Positions 48,514 to 57,800 of a stretch of 64,000 nucleotides of DNA are shown here, piece after piece. The notes under the pieces were generated by a model that was not told the DNA's origin, did no database searches, and saw nothing but the letters and a program-made list of their open reading frames with translations. The DNA lies in contig NZ_VEIO01000001.1 of the NCBI RefSeq assembly GCF_007680605.1, positions 1,612,001 to 1,676,000 on the forward strand, given 5' to 3'. This DNA is from Paenibacillus xylanexedens. GTDB lineage: Bacteria > Bacillota > Bacilli > Paenibacillales > Paenibacillaceae. Made by a program: the position numbers and the translations under genes. Each line of letters begins with the position of its first letter. The first letter of the stretch is position 1.

Positions 48514-50328
48514 TTGTTGAATACAAACACCAATTACGCAGGATATCTTTTTGTGCATTTTATCGGTGAACAGCCCGATGGGGAGCAGGTTTATTTTTCA
48601 TATAGCGAGGATGGTCTTCACTGGAAGGATTTAAACGGGGGTAAGCCCGTATTGCGCTCCAATCTGGGGGAAAAGGGCGTACGCGACCCGTTTCTTATTC
48701 GCTCCGGTAAGGAGGACAAGTTTTATCTGATTGCAACCGATCTGCGAATCGCAAACGGCAAAGGCTGGGGTGTTGCTGTAAACGAAGGCAGTCGTGATAT
48801 TGTCGTATGGGAGTCCAGTAATCTCGCGGATTGGTCTTCTCCTTGGACAGTTACACTTGGCACTCCGGGTGCAGGGTGTGTGTGGGCACCTGAAGCCGTT
48901 TATGATGAAGCGGCCGACGAGTTTCTTGTATTCTGGGCCTCGGCCACACAAGATGCAGATGAATCTGAACGTAAACAAAAGATTTACAGCGCACGCACCA
49001 AAGACTTCCGTTCATTCACTCCATCGGAAAAGTATATCGAGCGTGAAAATCACATCATTGATACGACCATTCTTGCTTCTTCGGGTTCATACTACCGTTA
49101 CTCCAAAGATGAAACAACCAAAAACATTCGTGTTGAAAAGGGAAACTCTCTGGATAAGGATGCATTCACTCCGCTGCATGCGCCTGTGCTGGAAGCGCTG
49201 ATGGGTGTAGAAGGGCCGCAGATTTTCAAATTCAACGACCGGAATGAGTGGTGTCTGATTGTTGATCGTTTCGCCGAGGGAAAAGGTTATCTACCGCTGT
49301 TAACGACTGATTTGGATAGCGGAAACTTCCGAATAGCTTCAGATGATGAGTTTGATATGGGAAAAACCCAAAAGCGGCACGGCGGCATTCTGCCAATCAC
49401 CGCGGAAGAAGGTAATCGACTGCTGGCCGCTTATGGAGACGGTCACCAGGTACTGGCTGGTCAATATGCTGACCCTGATGTGGCCAAGTTTGGCGACCGC
49501 TACTATATGTATCCAACTAGTGATGGCTTCGACGGGTGGTCAGGTACGCAGTTCAAGGTGTTTTCCTCCAGCGATCTGCAATATTGGCAGGATGAAGGAA
49601 TCATTCTTGATCTGGCAACGGATGATGTGCCTTGGGCCATCGGAAATGCATGGGCACCAGCGATTGCCAGCCGCAACAACAAATATTACTATTATTTCTG
49701 CGGCAAAATGCCTAATCAGGAAAGTGCTATCGGTGTCGCTATAGCCGATTCCCCAGTAGGTCCATTCCGGGCAGAGCCTCAACCTTTGATTACAATGGAT
49801 CAATTAAGACGTCTTAAGATCACGATGGGGCAGGCTATCGATCCTTCAATCTACGCAGAGCAGGATGGCAAGATGTATCTGTTGTTTGGAAACGGAGATG
49901 CTGCTATTGTTGAGCTTGGTGACGACATGATCACTGTTGTTGAAGAAACAATGCGTAACCTTGCAGGATTGCATGATTTCAGGGAGGCCGTAACCGTGTT
50001 AAAGAGGGAGGGCCTGTACCATTTCACATGGTCTTGTGATGATACGGGAAGTGAGGACTACCATGTCAATTACGGCACGTCGCAAAGCCTCTATGGCCCG
50101 GTTACCTATCACTACCCTGTTTTAAGCAAAAATGTAGAAAAAGACATGCTCGGAACTGGCCATCACTGTATATTCCGTGATTCTGAAACGGACCAGTACC
50201 ATGTGGCTTACCATCGTTTTGTCACTCCGTTATCCCGTTTCTCCGAGGGGAAAGGGTACCACCGGGAAGTGTGTATTGACCCGATTCAGTTTGGAACGGA
50301 TGGGCGAATGAAGCCTGTTATTTTGTGA
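48514..50328 (+). CDS. Two-domain GH43-type glycosidase
   Basis: 604 residues, no signal peptide. Two five-bladed propeller units in tandem. The first (about 1-300) has YSEDGLHWKDL, GVRDPFLIRS and WAPEAVYDEAADEFLVFWAS; the second (about 315-604) has YADPDVAKFGDRYYMYPTSDG, NAWAPAIASRNNKYYYYFCG and QAIDPSIYAEQDGKMYL. The Asp of YADPDV, the Asp of QAIDPS and the Glu of HDFREAVTVLKREG suit the GH43 catalytic set, so the C-terminal unit is likely the active one. Probable arabinofuranosidase or xylosidase. A TTG start is used, with GGAGG 9 nt upstream. A cre-like sequence lies about 45 bp upstream, at 48457-48472. Confidence 0.85.
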   Translation: MLNTNTNYAGYLFVHFIGEQPDGEQVYFSYSEDGLHWKDLNGGKPVLRSNLGEKGVRDPFLIRSGKEDKFYLIATDLRIANGKGWGVAVNEGSRDIVVWESSNLADWSSPWTVTLGTPGAGCVWAPEAVYDEAADEFLVFWASATQDADESERKQKIYSARTKDFRSFTPSEKYIERENHIIDTTILASSGSYYRYSKDETTKNIRVEKGNSLDKDAFTPLHAPVLEALMGVEGPQIFKFNDRNEWCLIVDRFAEGKGYLPLLTTDLDSGNFRIASDDEFDMGKTQKRHGGILPITAEEGNRLLAAYGDGHQVLAGQYADPDVAKFGDRYYMYPTSDGFDGWSGTQFKVFSSSDLQYWQDEGIILDLATDDVPWAIGNAWAPAIASRNNKYYYYFCGKMPNQESAIGVAIADSPVGPFRAEPQPLITMDQLRRLKITMGQAIDPSIYAEQDGKMYLLFGNGDAAIVELGDDMITVVEETMRNLAGLHDFREAVTVLKREGLYHFTWSCDDTGSEDYHVNYGTSQSLYGPVTYHYPVLSKNVEKDMLGTGHHCIFRDSETDQYHVAYHRFVTPLSRFSEGKGYHREVCIDPIQFGTDGRMKPVIL

Positions 50329-50434
50329 AATGATGGGATGGTTTGAACACCATTGAAGGGAACAATCACGATACAGAGCGATGCAATTCGAATAGAGTAT
50401 CGTGACCGATCTTCATTATCAGTATTTCTTATGG

Positions 50435-50460
50435 AAGCCGCTAACCATAGCGGCTTTTTT
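50435..50460 (+). terminator. Terminator after the GH43 gene
   Basis: AAGCCGCTA at 50435-50443 pairs with TAGCGGCTT at 50448-50456 across ACCA, followed by T residues. Confidence 0.9.
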
Positions 50461-50546
50461 AGATTATGCTTATGTATGTATCTGGGTCGAAGCATTGTTA
50501 TTACGGAAGAGAGAGTTTGAATGCGTTAAAAATTCATTTTTTATAT

Positions 50547-50665
50547 GAAACGTTTCGAATTGAAAAACAAAAAGAAAACTTGAATTGAACTTATAAAAGT
50601 AAGGGTTTTCATTTTGTTATTTACCAAATATGAACATTCATGATATCATAAATACGAAACGTTTC
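50547..50665 (+). promoter_or_regulatory. Twin LacI-type operators flanking a promoter
   Basis: GAAACGTTTC occurs at 50547-50556 and again at 50656-50665, each followed by GAATT; centres are 109 bp apart. Between them, TTACCA (50621-50626), a 17-bp spacer and TATCAT (50644-50649) form a promoter, so the second operator lies on the start site. The core differs from the AAAACGTTTT sites of the LacI gene at 32291 and from cre. The rest of the 363-bp gap holds only the GH43 terminator. Confidence 0.65.
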
Positions 50666-50691
50666 GAATTTATTTTGAAGGGAGAAAAGAG

Positions 50692-52044
50692 ATGAACATT
50701 GTAAAAAGGTTAGGATTCATTTTAACTTTTTGTCTGTTTGCCAGTACAGCTTTCACTCCTGTCATATCTGCACATGATTCAGGCAAACCGCCAGGTTTCA
50801 AACCCGAATTGAAAGCGGTTGCCAAAAAAACGTACAAGTACTTCAAAGATTTTACCGATCCCAAAACCGGGTTGACGTATGATGAAGTCCGAATGAAGGA
50901 AACGGGAACGGAAGAAGCCAAGCGTACCTCACCCACGAACATTGCGATGTACATGATGAGTACCGTTTCTGCCGAACAAATGGGCCTGCTATCGAAGAAA
51001 GAAGCCGTATCCCGCTTGAAAATAACGTTAAACACGCTGGAGAAGATGGATAAGTGGAACGGGCTCTTTTATAACTGGTACAACACGGACGATGGTTCAG
51101 TCAAAAAAGATTGGGGGCAATTTATATCTCAGGTAGACAACGGCTGGTTATCCGCAGGATTAATCGTCGTTGGACAAGCGTATAAAGAGTTAAACGCACA
51201 AACCAGCACACTCGTTAACCAGATGAATTATACAACGTTATACGATTCGGAAGTCGGCCAATTCCGTGGTGGCTATGACGTTGCCAAAGGCGCACTGACA
51301 GAGCATCATTATGGTTCCTTTTATACGGAACCTCGTGTAGGGAGTTATATTGCCATCGGTAAAGGAGACGTACCGAAAGAGCATTGGTGGAAGATGTACC
51401 GCACAATGCCACTTGAATGGGACTGGCAGTCTCAGATTCCACAGGGTATAACGGTGAATTATGATGGCGTGGATGTCTTCGAAGGAAGTTATGAGTATCA
51501 AGGTAAAAAATTCGTTCCTAGCTGGGGAGGCAGTATGTTTGAAGGGCTTATGCCAGGTCTGGTGATCAAGGAAAAAGACTTGGGTACTCAGGCGTTAGGT
51601 CTAAACAATAAACGTCATGTCGATCTGCAAATCGAATATGCCAAAGAAAAAGGGTATGCTGCCTGGGGATTCTCGCCATCGGCAACAGCTACCGGATATA
51701 GTGAGTTTGCAGCGACACCGCTCGGCATCTCAGGTTACAAAGACGGAGCAACGGTAACTGCGCATGCAACATTCCTTGCCCTGGACTATGCGCCTGAAGA
51801 GGCACGCAAAAACATCAAAACATTGAAAAAGTTAAACATGATGGGTAAATATGGTTTATACGACTCTATCAATCTGGAGACCAAAGAAATCGCCAAAGCT
51901 TATCTGGCATTGGATCAAGGCATGATTATGGTATCTATTGCGAACTATCTGGAGGATGGAGTCATCCGTGATTATTTCCACAGCGATCCCATCGGTCAGA
52001 AACCTGAAGAATTGTTGAAAAAAGAAGTGTTCTCTATTCAGTAG
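50692..52044 (+). CDS. Secreted PF10091-type glycoside hydrolase (GH144-like)
   Basis: 450 residues. Signal peptide with hydrophobic core LGFILTFCLFASTAF and a likely cut after VISA. The mature part is an (alpha/alpha)6-type enzyme with TSPTNIAMYMMSTVSAEQMGLL, the tryptophan-rich region NGLFYNWYNTDDG, QVDNGWLSAGLIVVGQA, EPRVGSYIAIGKGDVP and VPSWGGSMFEGLMPGLVI. This set is typical of the glucoamylase-like PF10091 family, which includes GH144 endo-beta-1,2-glucanases; assignment is by remembered motif, not by search. It acts outside the cell. Control seems to be through a pair of LacI-type operators whose regulator is not in the window. Confidence 0.75.
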   Translation: MNIVKRLGFILTFCLFASTAFTPVISAHDSGKPPGFKPELKAVAKKTYKYFKDFTDPKTGLTYDEVRMKETGTEEAKRTSPTNIAMYMMSTVSAEQMGLLSKKEAVSRLKITLNTLEKMDKWNGLFYNWYNTDDGSVKKDWGQFISQVDNGWLSAGLIVVGQAYKELNAQTSTLVNQMNYTTLYDSEVGQFRGGYDVAKGALTEHHYGSFYTEPRVGSYIAIGKGDVPKEHWWKMYRTMPLEWDWQSQIPQGITVNYDGVDVFEGSYEYQGKKFVPSWGGSMFEGLMPGLVIKEKDLGTQALGLNNKRHVDLQIEYAKEKGYAAWGFSPSATATGYSEFAATPLGISGYKDGATVTAHATFLALDYAPEEARKNIKTLKKLNMMGKYGLYDSINLETKEIAKAYLALDQGMIMVSIANYLEDGVIRDYFHSDPIGQKPEELLKKEVFSIQ

Positions 52045-52057
52045 ACCCGATTCAAAT

Positions 52058-52096
52058 GGAACGAGGCATCGCTTGATGACGCTTCGTTCCTTTTTT
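52058..52096 (+). terminator. Terminator after the GH144-like gene
   Basis: GGAACGA at 52058-52064 pairs with TCGTTCC at 52084-52090, with CATC/GATG inside, then six T. Confidence 0.87.
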
Positions 52097-52212
52097 GTGT
52101 AGAACATAGTTTAAAATGTTTATTACATATTTTTACGCTTTTACTATCGTTACAATAAGATATAAGAGAGGTAGTTAATTTTTACTTTGTGAAAACTGCA
52201 GGGGGATAACAT

Positions 52213-53232
52213 ATGAATGATTTTTTTAGATTTGATACGGATGAAGAACGGCGAGCGTTATTCATCAGAGCAAGGAAAGTCGCATTATCAGCAATTCAAC
52301 AGTATGATATAGAGTGGGATAACATCCGGTTTATTCAACTTTCTGATACGATCACATATAAAATTGAAACCAGTACAGATTACCATTATTTACTTCGTAT
52401 TCATTCGGACCGATTGAGCAAAGAGGAAATTCGTTCCGAACTTTTACTGTTACAAGCACTGAATACATGGAATGATCTAAGTTTACCCGAAGGGATTGCA
52501 AGTCGTGATGGTATTTATGTATTGGACATCGAAACAGAAATAGGATATAGAAGCCCTTATGTAACGATGATGCGGTGGGTCGAGGGTGAAAAAGCAACAG
52601 GGGAATTTACGGATAGTCATGCATATCATATGGGTGTATTAATAAGCAGGCTCCATGAAGCAACAAAGGATTTCAATCCACCTTCTGATTTTGTAAGACC
52701 TGTTTGGGGAGTAGAAAATTTTAAACGTGAACTGGCTAAGTTGGAACGTTACCATGAACGTTTTTTATCCGAAGAGGCATGGAAGCTGTATCAATACGCA
52801 GCGGAGAAGGTTGTATCTCAGCTTACCATTATGCGTCCAAGTGAACATAACTATGGGCTCATTCATGCTGATTTACATACCGGTAATATGGTTTTTAACG
52901 GTAATCAACCTTCTCCGATTGATTTTGGAAGATGTGGGTACGGATATTATCTCTACGATATGGCAGGCACCCTATTGGAGCTTTGGCCAAAGCATCGATG
53001 GATGCTTATCCAAGGTTATGAGAGTATTAGGAAGCTCGAAGCGGACTATACTCGGGATCTGGAATGTTTTTTTGTTATGATCCTGATCGAAAATTACTGC
53101 CATCACGCCTCTGATCCAAGAGAAACAGCCAGTTTAATCGAAGAACAGAAATATGCCCAAGCATACATAAGAGAATATTTAAACGGAAATCCATTTTTAT
53201 TCGAAGTGATCGAGCCTGTCATCCCCGCCTAA
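52213..53232 (+). CDS. APH/choline-kinase-type phosphotransferase
   Basis: 339 residues, protein-kinase-like fold. Catalytic motif HADLHTGNMVF (Asp base) and the metal-binding Asp in SPIDFGRCGYGYYLYDMA. N-terminal lobe with YLLRIHSDRLSKEEIRSELLLLQAL. The family phosphorylates small alcohols or amines (homoserine, choline, sugars, aminoglycosides); substrate not assignable. GGGGG lies before the ATG. The stop overlaps by 14 bp with the end of the convergent transglutaminase-like gene. Confidence 0.85.
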   Translation: MNDFFRFDTDEERRALFIRARKVALSAIQQYDIEWDNIRFIQLSDTITYKIETSTDYHYLLRIHSDRLSKEEIRSELLLLQALNTWNDLSLPEGIASRDGIYVLDIETEIGYRSPYVTMMRWVEGEKATGEFTDSHAYHMGVLISRLHEATKDFNPPSDFVRPVWGVENFKRELAKLERYHERFLSEEAWKLYQYAAEKVVSQLTIMRPSEHNYGLIHADLHTGNMVFNGNQPSPIDFGRCGYGYYLYDMAGTLLELWPKHRWMLIQGYESIRKLEADYTRDLECFFVMILIENYCHHASDPRETASLIEEQKYAQAYIREYLNGNPFLFEVIEPVIPA

Positions 53233-53917
53233 TGCCGCTCACATTCCTATTCATTAAATGCCTCACCACATGGGTGAATATCATTCTCTTTATTGGATTT
53301 AGCTTTTGCGGATGGAGCGTAAAAAATTGATCGGGATTGTCGAACGTACCGAAATCCTGAACGATGCCTTCTTTCTGCACATAGGTGTCATTTTCATTCC
53401 AATAAATAGCGGGGTTCTGAAAATCATCCGTAGCCACGCCATACCCGCAAAATGAACCTGTACATTGCTCGAACTTTTGCTGAAGCTTGGTCAGATAAGG
53501 GATATCCAGGATAAAACCTTCGATGTTTAACCATCTGTCGTTATATAACACTTCAATCCAGCTATGGATGATCTCTTTCGGAGAAAGGTGATAATACCAG
53601 CCTTTCATGGCACCCTTTTGCAATTGTTTATGAATCGTAAAACCGTGAATCCGGCAAGGGATACCCAATGCTCTGAGCAACGCCATGAATAAAATGCCTT
53701 TTGTATTACACTGACCGTAGCCATCTTGCAACACTTCTGAAGCTTGAATATCATCACTGCGGTTATAACCAAATTGAATCTCGTCGCGAACGTAATTATA
53801 TACATGAAGGATCTGTTCCTTTACAGGGAGTGAGGCCCAGTTACGACTGCGAATGAGGCTCTGAATGGTCGAATGATTGTAATCTAACAATTCCGTTTGC
53901 TCGAGATAGTTGTTCAT
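53219..53917 (-). CDS. Transglutaminase-like protein
   Basis: About 232 residues, no signal peptide. The core domain (about 40-150) has IQFGYNRSDDIQASEVLQDGYGQCNTKGILFMALLRALGIPCRIHGF with the catalytic Cys in GQCNTK, the His in IHSWIEVLYNDRWLNIEG and an acidic residue following. Such domains occur in proteases, amidases and peptide-processing enzymes of bacteria. ATG 53917 is 8 nt after AGGAGG. The AraC regulator gene ends 30 bp upstream on the same strand, so the pair is an operon. Confidence 0.82.
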   Translation of the reverse strand: MNNYLEQTELLDYNHSTIQSLIRSRNWASLPVKEQILHVYNYVRDEIQFGYNRSDDIQASEVLQDGYGQCNTKGILFMALLRALGIPCRIHGFTIHKQLQKGAMKGWYYHLSPKEIIHSWIEVLYNDRWLNIEGFILDIPYLTKLQQKFEQCTGSFCGYGVATDDFQNPAIYWNENDTYVQKEGIVQDFGTFDNPDQFFTLHPQKLNPIKRMIFTHVVRHLMNRNVSGIRRG

Positions 53918-53946
53918 GATGAGCACCTCCTGTAAACATTGTAACG

Positions 53947-54711
53947 TCAATGCAGGGAGGAAACTTGCAAAAACACGCTATCTTTGCGAATATCTTTGGC
54001 GGTCATTCCTAGCAATCGCTTGCTGGTATTGGCAAAATGAGAGGGTGTATCAAAACCAGCTGCCATGGCTGCGTCCGTGATACTGGTTCCTTGAAAAATC
54101 AGATAACATGCCTTCTGTAACTTATGTAAGACGAGATAACCACTAAGGGATATTCCTGTATTCTCTTTAAACAGATGTGACAGCCTACTGCTTGAAAGAC
54201 CGAACGTTTCTGCGTAATTACGAATAGAGTGCTCCGAATCCGTGCAATCCTTCATATGTTGAAGCAATTCCTTGATTCGTGAATCTGTGACTACAGGTAG
54301 CGTGTGGTTCAGGTGAAATAAAGTCATGAGTTGTTGTAAAAATACACGGTAAGTCTCTGCATCATGAATTAGCGGTAAACGTGCTTTGAGAAATTCGGCG
54401 ATTTCTTTACTAAGCTCCAAAGGGAAATTAACGTATGCCTGGTTACCCATATATTTTTTGAAAGCCGCTGCAATGCTGGAGGTGCTGTCTATTAAAAGCA
54501 AAACTAAGGGCTGCCCTGAGACCTGCAAACGATGAGATACACTGGAGTTAAGTATGATTCCAGCTGTACTTATATTCTCTCCCTGAACTTCAATCTGAAA
54601 ATAATTTTCTAGTGCAATCGTAACTTGAATAAACGTATGTTGATGTGCCTCGGCATCAATGGCATTGGAATGCACAAGAATGTGATGCTGCGCGCCATAT
54701 AAATTCATCAA
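53947..54711 (-). CDS. AraC-family transcriptional regulator
   Basis: About 254 residues. An N-terminal cupin-like half (HHILVHSNAIDAEAHQHTFIQVTIAL) precedes the C-terminal AraC domain with IRNYAETFGLSSSRLSHLFKENTGISLSGY and ITDAAMAAGFDTPSHFANTSKRLLGMTAKD. It probably controls the transglutaminase-like gene, cotranscribed downstream. TTG 54711 is 8 nt from GAGGTG and ATG 54708 is 11 nt away; either could be used. Confidence 0.86.
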   Translation of the reverse strand: MMNLYGAQHHILVHSNAIDAEAHQHTFIQVTIALENYFQIEVQGENISTAGIILNSSVSHRLQVSGQPLVLLLIDSTSSIAAAFKKYMGNQAYVNFPLELSKEIAEFLKARLPLIHDAETYRVFLQQLMTLFHLNHTLPVVTDSRIKELLQHMKDCTDSEHSIRNYAETFGLSSSRLSHLFKENTGISLSGYLVLHKLQKACYLIFQGTSITDAAMAAGFDTPSHFANTSKRLLGMTAKDIRKDSVFLQVSSLH

Positions 54712-54886
54712 ACGAGAATCACCTCATAGGTAAAATAAATTAATGATCACTGTATATTACATATGAATCTTCTTTATCCCTTTATTTTAGGATAATTTCC
54801 CACTATGCAGAACGAAAATGCTTCACTATAATGCAACAGGGCGTTGGTTACGATTATTTTATAATAGACTAAAATGGGGTACACAT

Positions 54887-55135
54887 GTGATTGTTATGGA
54901 CGATATCTTGGATTACTTGGAACAGCATCCCTGGCTGAACCCTTTAACATGGAAAGTACTCACAATCTCGGGGTTAGTGTGGGAAATACTGTTCGGGATG
55001 CAACTTAAGGATCACCAAGGCGAAGAGATTCTAGCAGAAATCTCTCTTAGTAAGAGAAGATTGTTAATGTTTGTTACTCTAGTACTCACACTTGGGCCTC
55101 TTTATTATGGGCTGTTCAGATATTCGTTTGAATAG
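54887..55135 (+). CDS. Small membrane protein of unknown function
   Basis: About 82 residues with two hydrophobic segments (PLTWKVLTISGLVWEILFGM and LLMFVTLVLTLGPLYYGLF) separated by a charged stretch (LKDHQGEEILAEISLSKRR). I do not recognise a family. A TATAAT at 54860-54865 lies inside the longer frame from 54818, so a start at GTG 54887 or ATG 54896 downstream of it is more plausible than the 54818 ATG. No strong ribosome binding site. An SDR gene follows on the same strand after about 75 bp. Confidence 0.5.
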   Translation: MIVMDDILDYLEQHPWLNPLTWKVLTISGLVWEILFGMQLKDHQGEEILAEISLSKRRLLMFVTLVLTLGPLYYGLFRYSFE

Positions 55136-55212
55136 AAGTGTTTCACAAGTCACCTCTATTCACTATAATTGATGAAAAGATACACATCTTTTATGTAAGT
55201 GGAGGTAGAATG

Positions 55213-55968
55213 ATGACTCAAAATCAGAGGAAAATAGCAATGATCACAGGTGCCAGCGGTCCCAGAGAAATGGGAAGTGCTTTTTGTCGCAAACTAGCTT
55301 CCAGAGATATTGATATTTTCTTCACACACTATAAGGCTGACCCTGAATGGACCTTTGCGTTTCACAAGGAAATTGAAGACATCGGTGTTCGTTGTGCATC
55401 AATTGAGATCGATCTAACCGACCGTAACGCAGCACAACGAGTATACGAAAATACAGTCGAGAAACTAGGGCAACCTTGCATACTTATTAACAATGCGGCT
55501 TATTGTGTCAACACCGATTACAAGTCCTTTGATGCCGAACTCATGGATAACCACTATGCTGTTAATATGCGATCGACGTTTCTACTGTGTACGATATTTG
55601 CCCGTGAATTCGAAAAATCCAATCTAACCTCAGGCAGAATTATCAATATGACTTCAGGACAGGATATATCGCCGATGCCAGGAGAATTAGCGTATGTTGC
55701 GACCAAAGGTGCGATCTCCGCTTTTACAACATCCTTATCTCGTGAACTTGCACCATTGAAAATTACAGTGAATGCTGTAAACCCTGGGCCTACAGATACA
55801 ACGTGGATGGATGACTCCATTAGGGATTATCTGATGCCAAAGTTCCCGTTGGGACGGATTGGAGCACCTGAGGATGCAGCGAACATTATTGATTTTCTCG
55901 TGAGTGAAGCCGGAGCTTGGATTACGGGACAAGTTATTCATTCGGAAGGTGGATTTATAAGAGAATAA
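55213..55968 (+). CDS. Short-chain dehydrogenase/reductase (SDR)
   Basis: About 251 residues, classical SDR length. Cofactor motif in MITGASGPREMGSAFCRKL, NNAAYCVN in the middle, catalytic Ser in INMTSGQD and the Tyr-Lys pair in LAYVATKGAISAF; then LAPLKITVNAVNPGPTDT. An NAD(P)-dependent alcohol/ketone oxidoreductase; the substrate is unknown. The cofactor turn reads TGASGPREMG, unusual in having Pro-Arg-Glu in place of the common small residues. The second of two adjacent ATG codons is 6 nt from GGAGGT. Confidence 0.9.
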   Translation: MTQNQRKIAMITGASGPREMGSAFCRKLASRDIDIFFTHYKADPEWTFAFHKEIEDIGVRCASIEIDLTDRNAAQRVYENTVEKLGQPCILINNAAYCVNTDYKSFDAELMDNHYAVNMRSTFLLCTIFAREFEKSNLTSGRIINMTSGQDISPMPGELAYVATKGAISAFTTSLSRELAPLKITVNAVNPGPTDTTWMDDSIRDYLMPKFPLGRIGAPEDAANIIDFLVSEAGAWITGQVIHSEGGFIRE

Positions 55969-56003
55969 TCGAACGGGACCGGATAGAATATGATTGGAAT
56001 CAT

Positions 56004-56037
56004 AAAAAGCCCGGCTAGGTTAGCTGGGCTTTTTTGT
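56004..56037. terminator. Bidirectional terminator between SDR and ureC
   Basis: AAAAAGCCCGGCTA pairs with TAGCTGGGCTTTTT (one G-U pair), with A and T tracts on either side, between convergent genes. Confidence 0.87.
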
Positions 56038-56084
56038 AGATTTAAACGGAGTCATTCAATGAAGGCAACAATTATTCCATCATA

Positions 56085-57800
56085 TTAACTCAAGAAGTAC
56101 CTTTGTGCCATGGGAAGTTCGTCAACCGGAAGGCAGCGTAGCGTTTCACCGTTCACGGATACGGTATAATTCTTCGGATCAACCATAATTGTTGGCGTTT
56201 CTCCATTTAAAATCATATCTTTTTTGCTCGCTGCACGACAGCCTTTCACAGGTTTTAAGGATTTACTCAGCCCCAGAGGAGAAAGGGTACCCGCATCAAT
56301 GGATGCCTGAGAAACAAAGGTTGCACAAATGGCTGAACGTGCTTTGCCATAGCTTCCAAACATCGGTCTGTACATGTAGGGCTGTGGTGTCGAGATCGTA
56401 GAATTAGGATCTCCCATGACACTATGCATGATCATACCGCCTTTGATGACAAGTTCCGGTTTAACTCCAAAGAAAGCGGGTTTCCATAACACAAGATCGG
56501 CCATTTTACCGACTTCAATCGAGCCTACATATGTGGAAATGCCATGGGTAATTGCAGGGTTAATCGTATATTTGGCAATATATCGTTTCACACGATTGTT
56601 ATCCGCCTGGATATCACCGACAAGTGCACCGCGTTGTTTCTTCATTTTATCCGCTGTCTGCCATGTTCTAATCGCCACCTCACCTACACGGCCCATCGCC
56701 TGTGAATCCGAACTGGTCATGCTGATCGCACCGATATCATGTAAAATATCTTCCGCACCAATCGTTGTCTCCCGAATCCGCGAAGCGGCAAAGGCGACAT
56801 CCTCCGGAATTTTGGGATCGAGATGATGGCAGATCATTAGCATATCCAGATGCTCATCGACGGTATTTCGGGTATAAGGCATGGTTGGACTGGTGGAAGA
56901 AGGCAGGACGTTCGGCATGGAAGCGACACGTAACAAGTCCGGCGCGTGACCACCGCCCGCACCTTCCGTATGGTAGGTATGAATGGCGCGACCATTGAAT
57001 GAACGCAGACTATCCTCCACATATCCAGCTTCATTCAGCGTATCCGTATGGATATTGACCTGAATGTCATACTGTTCCGCCACGCTTAAACATTTATCGA
57101 TAACGTAAGGTGTACTTCCCCAATCTTCATGAATTTTCAGCCCGCCGACACCAGCAAGTACTTGTTCCATCAACGCTTCAGGTCTGGAACTGTTGCCTCG
57201 GCCAAGCATCACAAAATTCATCGGAAGTGAATCAAGCGCCTGTAGCATGCGTTCGATATGCCATACACCCGAGGTACAGTTGGTTGCAAGCGTGCCTGTT
57301 GCCGGGCCGGAACCTCCGCCAATCATCGTCGTAATGCCACTCTGCAGGGCAATTTCAATTTGCTGCGGCGAAATGAAGTGAACATGGCTGTCTACACCGC
57401 CAGCGGTCACAATCATATTTTCACCAGAAATCACTTCCGTACCCACACCAATATACATATCAGGATCGACACCATCCATCACAAACGGATTTCCCGCTTT
57501 GCCAATGCCTCGAATCAGTCCGTCCTTAATGCCAATATCGGCTTTGACAATTCCCCATGTATCCACAATTACAACGTTGGTAATGACCGTATCCAGGACA
57601 CCTTCGCTACGCGTTGCCAGAGGATGCTGTCCCATGCCGTCCCTGACCGTTTTACCTCCGCCAAAAACGCACTCATCTCCATACACGGTAAAGTCTTTTT
57701 CAATCTCAATTTTTAACGAGGTGTCCGCAAGCCGAATCCGATCTCCGGTCGTGGGACCATACATGCTTGCATATGTGGCGCGATCAATGGTGTTCATCAT
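56085..57800 (-). CDS. ureC: Urease subunit alpha
   Basis: 571 residues, full length. It hydrolyses urea to ammonia and carbamate at a di-nickel centre. Visible ligands: HVH in [14 protein letters not shown], the carbamylated Lys in [10 protein letters not shown], His residues in [10 protein letters not shown] and [15 protein letters not shown], the flap His in [23 protein letters not shown] and the Asp in [11 protein letters not shown]. It overlaps the ureAB stop by ATGA, so the two are coupled. No urease accessory gene (ureD/E/F/G) follows: downstream is a terminator and a convergent SDR gene. Confidence 0.97.
   Translation of the reverse strand: MMNTIDRATYASMYGPTTGDRIRLADTSLKIEIEKDFTVYGDECVFGGGKTVRDGMGQHPLATRSEGVLDTVITNVVIVDTWGIVKADIGIKDGLIRGIGKAGNPFVMDGVDPDMYIGVGTEVISGENMIVTAGGVDSHVHFISPQQIEIALQSGITTMIGGGSGPATGTLATNCTSGVWHIERMLQALDSLPMNFVMLGRGNSSRPEALMEQVLAGVGGLKIHEDWGSTPYVIDKCLSVAEQYDIQVNIHTDTLNEAGYVEDSLRSFNGRAIHTYHTEGAGGGHAPDLLRVASMPNVLPSSTSPTMPYTRNTVDEHLDMLMICHHLDPKIPEDVAFAASRIRETTIGAEDILHDIGAISMTSSDSQAMGRVGEVAIRTWQTADKMKKQRGALVGDIQADNNRVKRYIAKYTINPAITHGISTYVGSIEVGKMADLVLWKPAFFGVKPELVIKGGMIMHSVMGDPNSTISTPQPYMYRPMFGSYGKARSAICATFVSQASIDAGTLSPLGLSKSLKPVKGCRAASKKDMILNGETPTIMVDPKNYTVSVNGETLRCLPVDELPMAQRYFLS

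Noticed and set aside
50546..50558. cre (CcpA) site at the GH144-like promoter
   Set aside because: The CG lies one base off the TGNAANCG spacing; the sequence is a 10- to 12-bp LacI-type palindrome instead.
57258..57716. Long plus-strand frames within ureC
   Set aside because: Antisense shadows of a full-length, motif-complete ureC; no start signals.
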